From positions 1-64,000 of the forward strand of contig MSJI02000706.1 of NCBI GenBank assembly GCA_001931905.2: a DNA stretch of 64,000 bases, written 5' to 3'. Source of the stretch: Cladosporium sp. IMV 00045. Taxonomy: Eukaryota > Ascomycota > Dothideomycetes > Cladosporiales > Cladosporiaceae. The translations under genes and the position numbers were made by a program. Under the pieces are notes generated by a model. It saw nothing but the letters and a program-made list of their open reading frames with translations. It was not told the origin of the DNA and did not search any database. Within the stretch, counting starts at the first letter, position 1. The number at the start of each line of letters is the position of its first letter. Shown piece after piece: positions 44,003 to 53,521 of the stretch.

Positions 44003-46060
44003 ATGGACCACTCCACAGCGATCATGGAAGACGCTGGCAAGGCAATCGACAACACTGCCGCAGCGCCGCCACCTGCAGACACTCCGGCCACTGCGACTCC
44101 GACAGCAGACACGCCAGCGACCGCCGCACCCACTATGGAGAACGACGCCGCAGAGCAGCCCGACGCTGATAGCAAACAGCCTTCGAACGCTCGTGACAAT
44201 CAACGCAAGCGGAAACGCGAGTACCCGGACCAAAGCGCCCGATTCGGCGGCAAGGGAGGAGGAAGATCTCGCGATAGAAACAATCAGCGACATTCGAAGG
44301 GCGATATGGGAAGGGCCGATTACTTGTATGTTACAGTGATATATGCGCTTCATCGTTCTATTTGGACGTCACCACTGACTGACACTAGCCGCAACGATCC
44401 AGACAAGCGCGCCAAAATCGCAGACTCGTCTCAGCGTCGCCAGGAAGGTGAAGAGCCCTCTTACGTGACCAAGTTCACTCAAGAAGAAATCGATGCCGAA
44501 GGTCGCAAGCCGAAGCGCAAGGTCGCTGTCATGATCGGCTACTCTGGTACTGGATTCAAAGGAATGCAGATCTCTCCGACTGAAGAGACGATTGAAGGAG
44601 AGCTGTTCAAGGCTTTCGTAAAGGCGGGTGCCATTGCGAAAACCAATGCGGATGACCCCAAGAAGGCTTCACTTGTGCGATGCGCGCGCACGGACAAGGG
44701 CGTGCACGCAGCGGGTAACATGATCTCCTTGAAGCTCATCGTCGAGGACGAGAACATTGTCGAGAAGATCAACGAGAACCTGCACCCTCAAATCCGCGTG
44801 TGGGGTATCGAGCGAACGATTGGAAGTTTCTCATGCTACCAGGCTTGCGACTCGCGCTGGTATGAGTACCTCATCCCTACCCAGGCTTTCCTGCCGCCCC
44901 ATCCTAGCAGCTTCATGGCGAAGAACCTGGAGAAATACGCGGACGAGGCTGGAGACCGCGAGGGTTACGAAAGCAGACAAGCCGAGGTCAAAGACTTCTG
45001 GCAGAAGGTTGAAGACGAGCAGATCAAGCCTGTCTTGGATTCTATCGACGAGGATATCAGATGGGACGTTGTCAAGGCGCTGCAGGGCGAGGAAGAGGCA
45101 GGCGCCAAGGTAGCAAACCCTGAGGGTGATGCCGAGCAGCCCGCGAAGGAGGCGAAGGAAGAGAAGGCTGAGGAGGCCGCGATTGTGGTCAACGAGCCTT
45201 CGGCACCGGGTGCTGAGGAGAAGATTGTTGGCACTGAAGAAGTGCCGGCCTCGACCGCCGATGCACATGCGCCTCAAGAAGCCGCAGAAGCTTCAACAGA
45301 GCAGCCAAGTGGCATCAACAGAGAACAACAGGACCGCGTTCAGCGTCTTCGTGCTGCCACGAAAAAGATCCGCGCCGCCTACAACACTGCCAAACGCCGC
45401 TACCGCATTCCCTCGGAACGTGTCGACCGCGTTCAACACGCTCTCAACAACTACCTCGGCACCAAGAACTACCACAACTACACCATTCAAAAGACCTTCA
45501 AAGACCCCAGCGCCAAGCGCAACATCAAATCCTTCGTTGTCAACCGCGAACCAATCCTCATCGGCGAAGGCCCTGACGAAGAGAAGACCGAATGGCTATC
45601 CCTGAAAGTCCACGGCCAGAGCTTCATGATGCACCAAATCCGCAAGATGATCGGCATGGTGACGTTGCTGGTGCGCAGCGGCAGCGACATCGACAAGACG
45701 ATGGAGCACTCCTTCAGCGACGCGCGCTTCTCCATCCCCAAAGTCCCCGGCCTGGGTCTGATGCTGGAGCGACCCGTGTTCGACTCCTACAACAACATCC
45801 AAGCCGCCAAGCACGACCGCGAACCCCTGCGCTTCGACAAGTACAACGACGCGATCGAGGAGTTCAAGCGTCGCGAGATCTACGCTCGCATGTTCAGCGA
45901 GGAAGAGGAGAAGGGCGAGTTTGGCCGTTTCTTCAACCACGTCGACAATTTCAGGGAGCCGTACTTTTTGTATGTCAGTAGTAAGGGTCTGGAGGCTACT
46001 CAGGGTTGGGGGAGGAAGGAGGGTTATGGAGAGGTCAAAGGTGGTGCGGAGAGTGATTGA
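44003..46060 (+). CDS. PUS1: tRNA pseudouridine synthase Pus1
   Basis: Two exons, 44003-44325 and 44389-46060. The intron is 63 nt and in frame, so it can be missed; removing it joins MGRADYF to RNDPDKRAK and leaves 664 residues. After a disordered Ala/Pro/Thr-rich N-terminus comes the TruA-like catalytic domain: KVAVMIGYSGTGFKGMQ, the active-site Asp in RCARTDKGVHAAGN, SRWYEYLIPTQAFL, a large Glu/Ala-rich insert (~residues 310-430), NYHNYTIQKTF and the second-half motif SFMMHQIRKMIGM. Pus1 makes pseudouridine in tRNAs (27, 28, 34, 36 and others) and U2 snRNA in the nucleus. The last 173 codons are repeated at 51950-52468. Confidence 0.95.
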   Translation: MDHSTAIMEDAGKAIDNTAAAPPPADTPATATPTADTPATAAPTMENDAAEQPDADSKQPSNARDNQRKRKREYPDQSARFGGKGGGRSRDRNNQRHSKGDMGRADYLYVTVIYALHRSIWTSPLTDTSRNDPDKRAKIADSSQRRQEGEEPSYVTKFTQEEIDAEGRKPKRKVAVMIGYSGTGFKGMQISPTEETIEGELFKAFVKAGAIAKTNADDPKKASLVRCARTDKGVHAAGNMISLKLIVEDENIVEKINENLHPQIRVWGIERTIGSFSCYQACDSRWYEYLIPTQAFLPPHPSSFMAKNLEKYADEAGDREGYESRQAEVKDFWQKVEDEQIKPVLDSIDEDIRWDVVKALQGEEEAGAKVANPEGDAEQPAKEAKEEKAEEAAIVVNEPSAPGAEEKIVGTEEVPASTADAHAPQEAAEASTEQPSGINREQQDRVQRLRAATKKIRAAYNTAKRRYRIPSERVDRVQHALNNYLGTKNYHNYTIQKTFKDPSAKRNIKSFVVNREPILIGEGPDEEKTEWLSLKVHGQSFMMHQIRKMIGMVTLLVRSGSDIDKTMEHSFSDARFSIPKVPGLGLMLERPVFDSYNNIQAAKHDREPLRFDKYNDAIEEFKRREIYARMFSEEEEKGEFGRFFNHVDNFREPYFLYVSSKGLEATQGWGRKEGYGEVKGGAESD

Positions 46061-47126
46061 TATTTGAATGTATGATGAATTTAGGCTGAAGAAGCCAATC
46101 TCTTACTGTATCTCGAGGACAGTGTATTGCGGTGTTCAGTGGTAGAACCCAACGATTTTCCAAGCCGTATGTGTCTTCAAGACACACGAGCGTTTTTGTG
46201 ACATGGTTACTAACATCATACAGACTATTATGCTCTATAATGGTTACGAATCAGGAACCCGCCTGCCTCGTACGCAGTGCTCTGAGCTGGAATCCAGTTC
46301 TCGAATGCCACCGGCTTTCATATGATGAGAAAATCTTGAGCAAAGGACTTCGCGGACGTTGATCCGCGAAGCGTTTGAACCGCCTTTTGGCAAACGTCGA
46401 CACGACCGCGCACTCATTCTCTTTTGCAAGCTCCCCAATTTTCTGACAAATATAGAAATAGTGACACTTTCACCTCCATATCAAGGAGAGAAAGTTATCC
46501 CCTGTTCATTCGTATTTACAAGTAGCTGGGCTGGTAGAAAGTCAAACTTCGCAGATCTGAGACATTCCACGCCCCTTGTCTCAGACATCACCTCCTTCGT
46601 TGCTAAGCTATACATACGAACGCCATTACTCCCAGCTACGCCGCGTCCGCCAATACTGCAGTTGTATGCACCAAGCCCGATGATATACTCGCCATGGCTT
46701 CAAACCTCACCCCTTGAAGGCACCAAAGTTTGGCCAAGTCCGAGGGCTTTCGTCGAACCAGTCTCCTCGACGGCTCGCATCAATGATCGACTATACTAGC
46801 CGTTGAACTTGCTCGGTCTCTTCATGGCGGCAGGGCGGGGTGGTGGGTTGGCCTGCTCGAGACAAAAGGAGGCAGGGAAAGGTGAGAAAGGACGGCCTTC
46901 TGAATAAGCTCACTGAGTATTTCTTATAGGAGGTATGCCTGTCCCATTTCTCATGGATGTAAGTTTCCATTCGTTTTCTTCCAACCGACTTAACCAAATA
47001 CGCTCGTTATAATTTACTTGAAAGATCTTTGAAATACCGTCATCGCCCGGATATATCAACCGTTTCGTCTTCAAGCGTTCCAGCGTTTGATTCAAACCTC
47101 TTGCCCGTTGGGGGCGTAGGCCAACC
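46061..47126. other. Intergenic, duplicated at 52469-53521
   Basis: About 1.07 kb between PUS1 and the GH18 gene. It is more diverged from its counterpart than the coding parts. A weak box-A-like word (TGTTCAGTGG) near 46132 and GGTTACGAATC near 46239 recall a tRNA but do not fold convincingly. Otherwise nothing is recognised. Confidence 0.4.
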
Positions 47127-48547
47127 ATGTCCTTCTTCAACACCCTCACGTCTATTCTCTTCGCTCTCACAATAACAACCACAACAACAACATGGGCCCT
47201 CCCCTATCCAGTACCAAGACCCATTTCAATCCTACGCGCCCAAGACTCCTCTCCCTCCGCCGCCGCCGCGCCACCACGTCTAGTAGCGTACATTCAAACC
47301 TTCAAAGACGTCAACGGCGGTCCCTTATCGCTTCTACCACTTCTGGAAGAAAATACAGGCGTCACACACGTCCTCCTCTCGGCCGTGCACCTCAACGAGC
47401 AACCAGGCGAAATCACCCTCAACGACCACAGCCCGGACGACCCAATGTACAACGACATGTGGGCAGAGGCGAAGCAATTGCAGGAAGGCGGGATTAAAGT
47501 CATGATGATGCTCGGCGGCGCGGCTGGGGGGACTTATCAAAGATTAAGCGGCGATGACGAGACTGTGAGTATCCCTGTCAATTAACCAGAAAAACATCCC
47601 AAAAGAAAACTTAACTAACTCCACCCCAGTTCTTCTCCTACTACAACCCCCTCCTCGCGGTCCTCCGAAAATACTCCATCTCCGGCCTCGACCTGGACAT
47701 CGAAGAATCCGTCCCGATCACCACGCCCCTCCGCCTCCTGCGCCAACTGCACAACGACCTCGGCCCCGACTTCCTCCTGACCATGGCGCCCGTCGCCTCC
47801 GCCCTCCTGCCCGGCAGCAGCGGCTCGGGTCTGCACGGCTTCTCGCAGCTCGACATGGACGCTCAAGCCACCGAACCGTCCCGTCCGAACGGGAAGCTAG
47901 TGAATTGGTATAATGCTCAGTTCTACAATGGCTGGGGCGACGCGAGCAGCACGGACATGTACGACGAGATCGTCGGTGAGGGTGGATGGTCCGCTGATCG
48001 GGTTGTTATGGGCGTTTTGACGAATCCGGGAGATGGGGGGTCGGGGTTTGTGGGTTTGGAGACGTTGAAATCTGTTCTAAGGAGTTTGAGCGCGAAGCAT
48101 GCGGCTTTTGGTTGCGCGGTAGGGTGGGAGTATTGGGCTGCGGGCACGGGAGATGGGTTGGAGAAGCCTTGGATGTGGGTTAAGGCGTTGGGGGAGGTTA
48201 TTTCTGGTGCTGGTGCTGGGGGTGAGAATGCCCAGGAAGCGACTTCGTCTACGCCGCCTGCTGCTTCGAATGGAACAGCGACGAGTGCAGGAGAGCCGAT
48301 GGAGAGTAGCCCTGCCGCTTCTTCTTCTTCGCCACCTTCAAGACCTAGAAGAGATCCACCCACACCATGGCCGTCGCAAATGCAGCAATTGGAGTCCGTG
48401 GGCGCGGGCCATTGGGACAGCGTGCGAGCGCTGAATATGACAAGCGGACAGCTAGGTCCGGCTGGAGATATTTTGGGTGTCACGGATTTGTTGAATGATA
48501 TTTTGGGTCAGGTGGATTGGGTGTTGGCGTCGTTGCCTTTGGCTTAG
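47127..48547 (+). CDS. Secreted GH18-family (chitinase-like) protein, copy 1
   Basis: Two exons, 47127-47564 and 47630-48547 (65-nt intron), give 451 residues. A signal peptide (FFNTLTSILFALTITTTTTT, then WALPYP) is followed by the TIM-barrel part: LVAYIQTFKDVNGGPLSLLP, THVLLSAVHLN, GIKVMMMLGGAAGGTYQRL and the catalytic SGLDLDIEES, which keeps the D-x-D-x-E core with Glu as proton donor. WYNAQFYNGWGD and GWEYW fit later barrel strands. The C-terminal ~110 residues are Ser/Pro/Ala-rich, probably a glycosylated linker. GH18 proteins cleave chitin or the chitobiose core of N-glycans; the substrate is not decidable here. The near-identical copy at 53522-54948 differs at scattered residues. Confidence 0.85.
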
Positions 48548-49423
48548 CGGGATTGTGGTGTTCCTTGTTGTTTGGTGTGATTTCTTCGCTAGATACCCAT
48601 TCCTCATTTGTTTGCCATTTTTGTACAATATCACTTCATCTGATCGTGCGCTTTCCAGATTTGTTTCGACTGTGCTGCTGCTTTTGACCTTCCATTATCA
48701 AAGATTGAAATTAGCTTTCAAATTGTGTTGCCAGATAAACGTTTCGCGACCTGATTTCATCCCATTGAAGGCGCTGTTGTTGAGTCGTCTTGATCGCAGG
48801 TTCGAAACTGCACGTAAGCTCGAATTTATTCCAATGCTGTGACATCTCAGATCGTGTACATGCCTCTCTGACGTAGTCAACGCCTACATAAAGATGACAC
48901 TTGTAGATGACAATGCAGATGAAACACAGTCTCTCCGTACAGATCAATGAAACCGGCACATTCGGTGATGCGTTGTTGGCTCTGATAGCCACCCTAGCGT
49001 GAGAGTGATCGATATACTTGCTACGGTGGTACTTCTTTCTATCGACAGACATGTATTCTTGCTTTCGGATCTAACATTCCAAAGTCGTTCGTAAACCAAG
49101 CATCAAGATGCGCATGAGGCCAAAGAGGTCATCATCATTTATGTATGCCTCAGGCAGAAGACCCTGCAAGACTGAGATCATCTCATCTGAACCCCTCGAT
49201 CTCTGACGTCGCCAATCGTCACTCCCTTCGCACGGCAAAATCAACAATGCAGGGAGTAGTGACGGGCATGGCCACCTGCCATAGCATCATGGATTGCGAT
49301 GTTGTGATGGTGAGATTGCCCATCCGCGACATCCACCACCACCACTTAAAACGGTAAAGAACGATTCACTGCCAGTCCGCCCTTTCCCCTCTTATATTCC
49401 CTTCCCCATACCCTTCACCCTCC
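48548..49423. other. Intergenic, about 190 bases longer than its counterpart in copy 2
   Basis: 876 bases here against 690 in copy 2. The extra length lies mainly around 48700-49080, between the conserved GH18 3' end and the conserved stretch starting CAAGCATCAAGATGCGCA (49098). No gene or mobile-element ends were seen. Confidence 0.45.
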
Positions 49424-50398
49424 ATGCGTCCCTTTGCACCACAACTCGCCCGCGCCACCAACAGAACCACGGCATCCTACCCAATAGCTCAATCAGCAGC
49501 TGGATATTTCACTACAGGCCACAGCGCCAACGCCACTCCTGCCCAGATACAAGCCAGAATGTCTTCTACCAACGCCGGCGAGCTGAAGCTCGAGAGCACC
49601 GACATCAAGACTGCGCCTGGCGTTGAGCTCAGCAGTGACCAGAGGACCATTGTCTCCTCGGTGCTGGACCTCTTTGCTGGTAGACCTTCGCTCGCGAAGC
49701 TTCAGCTCTGGAAGGACGATGCTGTCTTCGCCGATCCTATCACTATCGCCGAAGGAAGGAAGCAGTACGAACCCCAATGGGTATGTATCTGGAAGTGTTC
49801 AGCTGAATTTCTCAACGACAAAACTGACAAATATCGCAACAGTACGGCCTCCAAGCCGCCTTCTCCGAAATCGAGCGCAAATCACACACGGTCACCTCCT
49901 CGGGCAACCCGATCTCGCTCGACATGAGCACGCTGTACAAGGTCAAGGGCATCGGCAAGGAGACGACGATCAACAGCAAGATCAACATCTTCGTCGAGGA
50001 CGGCAAGATCTCACGCGTCGAGGATAAGTGGGACGGCAAGCTGCCGGACTCCAGCATCGCCAATGTACGTAAGAATTGGACCAACGCCGTCAGCCCGGTC
50101 TTCTGGAGCAACTACGCTTTCGGCTGGTGCTACACGGGCATCGTGCTCGTCAGCAACACTTTTGTCGGGAGGGTGAGAGGCTGTGTGGTTTTATTTCTTC
50201 TTCCATTCTGTGTTGAACAAATCTTCTACATGCATACTCTTATCCTTCCTTCATCAGGCATATTCTACCCCCGGAATCTTGATCAACCGTGCTAACAATT
50301 CTTCTTCCCAGGTTTTCCGTAACCTCAACTCCGTCACCGTCCCCAAGTTCGTCGGCGTGCCCAAGAACGCCGAGGAAGACGCCAAGCGCGGCAACTAG
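49424..50398 (+). CDS. SnoaL/NTF2-like fold protein with probable mitochondrial presequence, copy 1
   Basis: Three exons, 49424-49780, 49843-50172 and 50312-50398, give 257 residues. The N-terminus (MRPFAPQLARATNRTTASY) is basic and hydroxylated, like a mitochondrial presequence; an internal ATG (MSSTNAGELKLES, 49560) could give a cytosolic form. The body VSSVLDLFAGRPSLAKLQLW, DDAVFADPITIAEGRKQYEP, LYKVKGIGKETTINSKINIF and DGKISRVEDKWDGKLPDS has the cone-shaped SnoaL/NTF2-like pattern. The C-terminus VPKFVGVPKNAEEDAKRGN is encoded in the last exon. Function unknown. Directly after the TAG stop another 106 codons are open in the same frame and conserved in copy 2 (see 50399-50719). Confidence 0.82.
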
Positions 50399-50719
50399 GT
50401 GTGGCGCGACAACACTGGCGGTTCATCGCTGTCCAATCTCAACAAGCGTCTGGGAAAAGGCAGTTTCTCCATGCCTCGACCCAAGCTCAAGAGCATCCTG
50501 AAGAATCCCGAGCCCGGCCCTGTCGCTGGTGGAGGTTCGAGGGAGCGCGACTCGGCCGTTTTGACGGCTGTTGCGATGAATCGCCGTGGCTCGGTTGCGG
50601 TCAATGAGGTCGGTATCTCTCCTTTGACTTCACCTTCGCGTTCGTCTTCTGTCGAGTTTGTTCTGGCGCCGGAGGCTCCGCATACTTGGAGGGATTCCTT
50701 GACTGCCTGGCGACGATAA
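50399..50719 (+). other. Conserved in-frame extension after the SnoaL-like stop codon, copy 1
   Basis: 106 codons open in the same frame as the preceding gene, starting at the base after its TAG and ending in TAA. The text includes LNKRLGKGSFSMPRPKLKSI and ends HTWRDSLTAWRR. Between the two copies I count about 14 synonymous and 8 amino-acid-changing differences, the reverse of what untranslated DNA should show. If intron 2 (donor 50173) used the acceptor AACTAG ending at 50398, the stop and last exon would be skipped and this frame joined in phase 0. Stop-codon readthrough or a separate start at the ATG near 50470 are alternatives. Confidence 0.5.
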
Positions 50720-51080
50720 TGATGTACGATACATATAGTATGATTTCTTAATATTCTTAACATTCTTAACATTCTTAATTGGCCTCCTGGTCGTCGTCAC
50801 TCTCCTCCAGGTTGAGTCGGTTGAGGCTGCTGCCGTGTGAAGATGGCAGGCAAGCGTTTCCGGTTCCGGCTTTTTCACTATCGTTATATCTCGCATGTTG
50901 GATGTTTCGTCGCGGGCTTTTCTCTCTCGTTAATCGAAGGCTTGGGTATCGGACGGGACCATGCACGTATCGCTGAGCTGGCATCGGACACAGCAGATAA
51001 CCAATCCTCTCTCTTTCCCCAAACCGTGGTCTTTCACGTCCATCAGTCCTCTGCTCTTTAATCAGAACAAACCTCCCTCC

Positions 51081-51629
51081 TCATCCCTCTGTAACATGCC
51101 CCTTAGTAGCAACCTCCAAAATCTCCCCCTCCAACCCACTCACATGCAAAACCTCAACCCCCGCCTCCTCCAACCTCTTCCTCCCCTCATTCTGCCCAAC
51201 AAAAGTCTCCGGCTCGCTCACGCCACAAACCACACTCCCAATCGCCTGCGTCCCATCCCCCCTCTTAAGTCTTAGAATCCTCTCCACGCAAGTCAAATTC
51301 CCTGCTGAGCGCATATTGCAAGGCTCCATGGTCGTGTAGAGGATGGTGTCTGGCGGGAGGTGGGGGCCGAGGAGGTCTTCGATCGACATGTCGCTGTTCT
51401 CAGGCAGTGCGATGTTGTAGCTTGATGCCATTTTGAGGAAACATGTCTGCTCCGCGTGCGTGTTTCCGGGCGCTTCGAGCGTGTAGCCTGTGGCGAGGAT
51501 GGGGGGAGTGGAGGAGGGGGAGAGGAGCAGGGCGCCGACGCGGAAATTGGTCGGTTTGGGTGGGGAGTTTTGTGCTGCTTGGAGGGCGAGGCGGAGGTGC
51601 TGGAGGTGGGCTGTGTTGGGGTCGGACAT
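51081..51629 (-). CDS. DRAP-type deaminase-like protein (cytidine/deoxycytidylate deaminase fold), copy 1
   Basis: A single-exon minus-strand gene of 182 residues starting MSDPNTAHLQHLRLAL. The zinc deaminase motifs are present: HAEQ (zinc His and catalytic Glu) after GYTLEAPGNT, and TMEPCNMRSAGNLTCVERIL supplying the two zinc Cys. PPKPTNFRVGALL at the start and EPETFVGQNEGRKRLEEAG near the end resemble fungal homologues of the riboflavin-pathway deaminase domain (RibD/Rib2 type), which deaminates a pyrimidine intermediate. The exact substrate is inferred from family only. Copy 2 (57294-57842) has Lys where this copy has Met after the first zinc Cys (CNMR against CNKR) and differs at about 11 residues in all. 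Confidence 0.87.
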   Translation of the reverse strand: MSDPNTAHLQHLRLALQAAQNSPPKPTNFRVGALLLSPSSTPPILATGYTLEAPGNTHAEQTCFLKMASSYNIALPENSDMSIEDLLGPHLPPDTILYTTMEPCNMRSAGNLTCVERILRLKRGDGTQAIGSVVCGVSEPETFVGQNEGRKRLEEAGVEVLHVSGLEGEILEVATKGHVTEG

Positions 51630-51929
51630 TTTGTGCTAGTCTTGTTCTTGATTCGGGGGATTCGGAGATGGGTATTGTCACAGTAGAGATGGATTGTATT
51701 CATGAGTGAGGTAAATCTGACATGTGACAATGACGCACATCCAAAAGTTCGAGACACGCGCTTCCCTTTCCCCTTCGCGCCAGCACGCGTCTTCCCTGTC
51801 ACTTTCACTTTGCGACTTGAAGCTCACATCAACTTCTTACCTCATTTTGACTCTGCATTCGAAAGCAATCACAACATCTCTCCACTCAGCATAAAACCAA
51901 TACAATAAGCCAAGCAACCCTTCAACAGA

Positions 51930-51949
51930 NNNNNNNNNNNNNNNNNNNN
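51930..51949. other. Assembly gap (20 N)
   Basis: Twenty N separate the two copies of the duplicated block. The length is a placeholder, so the true distance and even the adjacency are unknown. Confidence 0.99.
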
Positions 51950-52468
51950 AACCGCGAACCAATCCTCATCGGCGAAGGCCCTGACGAAGAGAAGACCGAA
52001 TGGCTATCCCTGAAAGTCCACGGCCAGAGCTTCATGATGCACCAAATCCGCAAGATGATCGGCATGGTGACGTTGCTGGTGCGCAGCGGCAGCGACATCG
52101 ACAAGACGATGGAGCACTCCTTCAGCGACGCGCGCTTCTCCATCCCCAAAGTCCCCGGCCTGGGTCTGATGCTGGAGCGACCCGTGTTCGACTCCTACAA
52201 CAACATCCAAGCTGCCAAGCACGACCGCGAACCCCTGCGTTTCGATAAATACAACGACGCGATCGAGGAGTTCAAGCGTCGCGAGATTTACGCTCGCATG
52301 TTCAGCGAGGAGGAGGAGAAGGGCGAGTTTGGCCGTTTCTTCAACCACGTCGACAATTTCAGGGAGCCGTACTTTTTGTATGTCAGTAGTAAGGGTCTGG
52401 AGGCTACTCAGGGTTGGGGGAGAAAGGAGGGTTATGGAGAGGTCAAAGGTGGTGCAGAGAGTGATTGA
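51950..52468 (+). CDS. PUS1: PUS1 C-terminal fragment, 5' part missing at the gap
   Basis: The last 172 codons plus stop of a Pus1 gene, reading in frame from the first base after the gap (NREPILIGEGPDEEKTEWLS..) to the end GGAESD. It contains SFMMHQIRKMIGM but not the catalytic Asp motif. Against 45542-46060 I count 8 base differences in 519, all synonymous third-position changes, and none in the first 263 bases. The encoded protein segment is identical. A dead fragment would not keep such a pattern, so it is probably the end of a second complete gene whose 5' part is missing from the assembly. Confidence 0.85.
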   Translation, partial: NREPILIGEGPDEEKTEWLSLKVHGQSFMMHQIRKMIGMVTLLVRSGSDIDKTMEHSFSDARFSIPKVPGLGLMLERPVFDSYNNIQAAKHDREPLRFDKYNDAIEEFKRREIYARMFSEEEEKGEFGRFFNHVDNFREPYFLYVSSKGLEATQGWGRKEGYGEVKGGAESD

Positions 52469-53521
52469 TATTTGAATGTATGATGACTTCAGGCTGAAGA
52501 AGCCAATCTCTTACTGTATCTCGAGGACAGTGCATTACGGTGGCTCAGTGGCAGAACCCAACGATTTTCTAGGCTACGTGTGTTTTCAAGACACGCGGGC
52601 ATTTTCGTGACATGGTTGAAATACATCATGCAGACTATTGTGCTCTATAGTGGTTACGAATCAGGAACCCGCCTGCCTCGTGCACAGTGCTCTGAGCTGA
52701 AGTTCTCGAATGCCACCGGTTTTCACATGATGAAGTCCCGGGCACAGGACTTCGCGGATCAACGTGTACGAAGCGTTTGGACCGCCTTTTGGCAAACATC
52801 GACACGACCGCGCACTCTCCCTCTCCCCTGCAAGCTCACCAATCTTCTGACAAATATGAAAATAGTGGTACTTCTGTCAGGGAGTGAAAGTCATCCCCTG
52901 TTCATTCGTATTCAACAAGCAGCCGGGCTGGTCGAAAGCCAAACTTTGCAGATCTGAGACATTCTACGCCCCTTGTCTCAGACATCGCCTCCTTCGTTGC
53001 TAAGCTATACACACGATTGCCACTACATTCAGCTACGCTGCGTCCGCCAATACTACAGATGTGTGCACCAAGCCCGATGATGTCCTCGCCATGGCTTCAA
53101 ACCTCACCCCTTGGAGGCACCAAAGTTTGGCCAAGTCCGAGGGCTTTCGTTCGACCAGTCTCCTCGACGGCTGGCATCAATGCTCGACTATACTAGCCGT
53201 TGAACTTACTCGGTCTCTTCATGGCGGCAGGGCGGGGTGGTGGGTTGGCTACTCGAGACAAAAGGAGGCAGGTCATGGTGAGGACGGACGGCCTTCTGAA
53301 TATGCTCAATGGGAAACTCTTATATGAGGCATGCCTGTCCCATTCCTCATGGATGTAAGTTTTCATTCGTTTTCTTCCAACCGACTTGACCATATACGCT
53401 CGTTACAATCTATTTGAAGGATCTTGAGATACCGTCATCGCCCGGATATATCTACCGTTTCTTCTTCAACCGTTCCATCGTTTGATTCAAATCTCTTGCC
53501 CGTTGGGGGCGTAGGCCAACC
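52469..53521. other. Intergenic, duplicate of 46061-47126
   Basis: About 1.05 kb with the same layout as in copy 1 and many substitutions and small indels. The tRNA-like words are changed (TGGCTCAGTGG near 52540) and do not improve the fold. Nothing else was recognised. Confidence 0.4.

Larger units (their letters stand above)
45542..51929. repeat. Large tandem duplication or haplotype copy, copy 1
   Basis: This block corresponds to 51950-58184 with the same gene order and strands: PUS1 end, GH18 protein, SnoaL-like protein, DRAP-type deaminase (minus). The offset is 6408 bases in PUS1, 6395 at the GH18 start and 6213 at the deaminase, showing indels between genes. Its right end (51921-51929, TTCAACAGA) matches the sequence just before the DnaJ start codon in copy 2 and then meets the N gap. 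Confidence 0.95.

Noticed and set aside
46125..46260. Possible tRNA-Gly-like sequence (box-A word GTTCAGTGGTAGAA and GGTTACGAATC), also in copy 2 near 52530-52670
   Set aside because: No complementary acceptor ends, box B carries an extra base, and the two copies do not covary. At best a relic.
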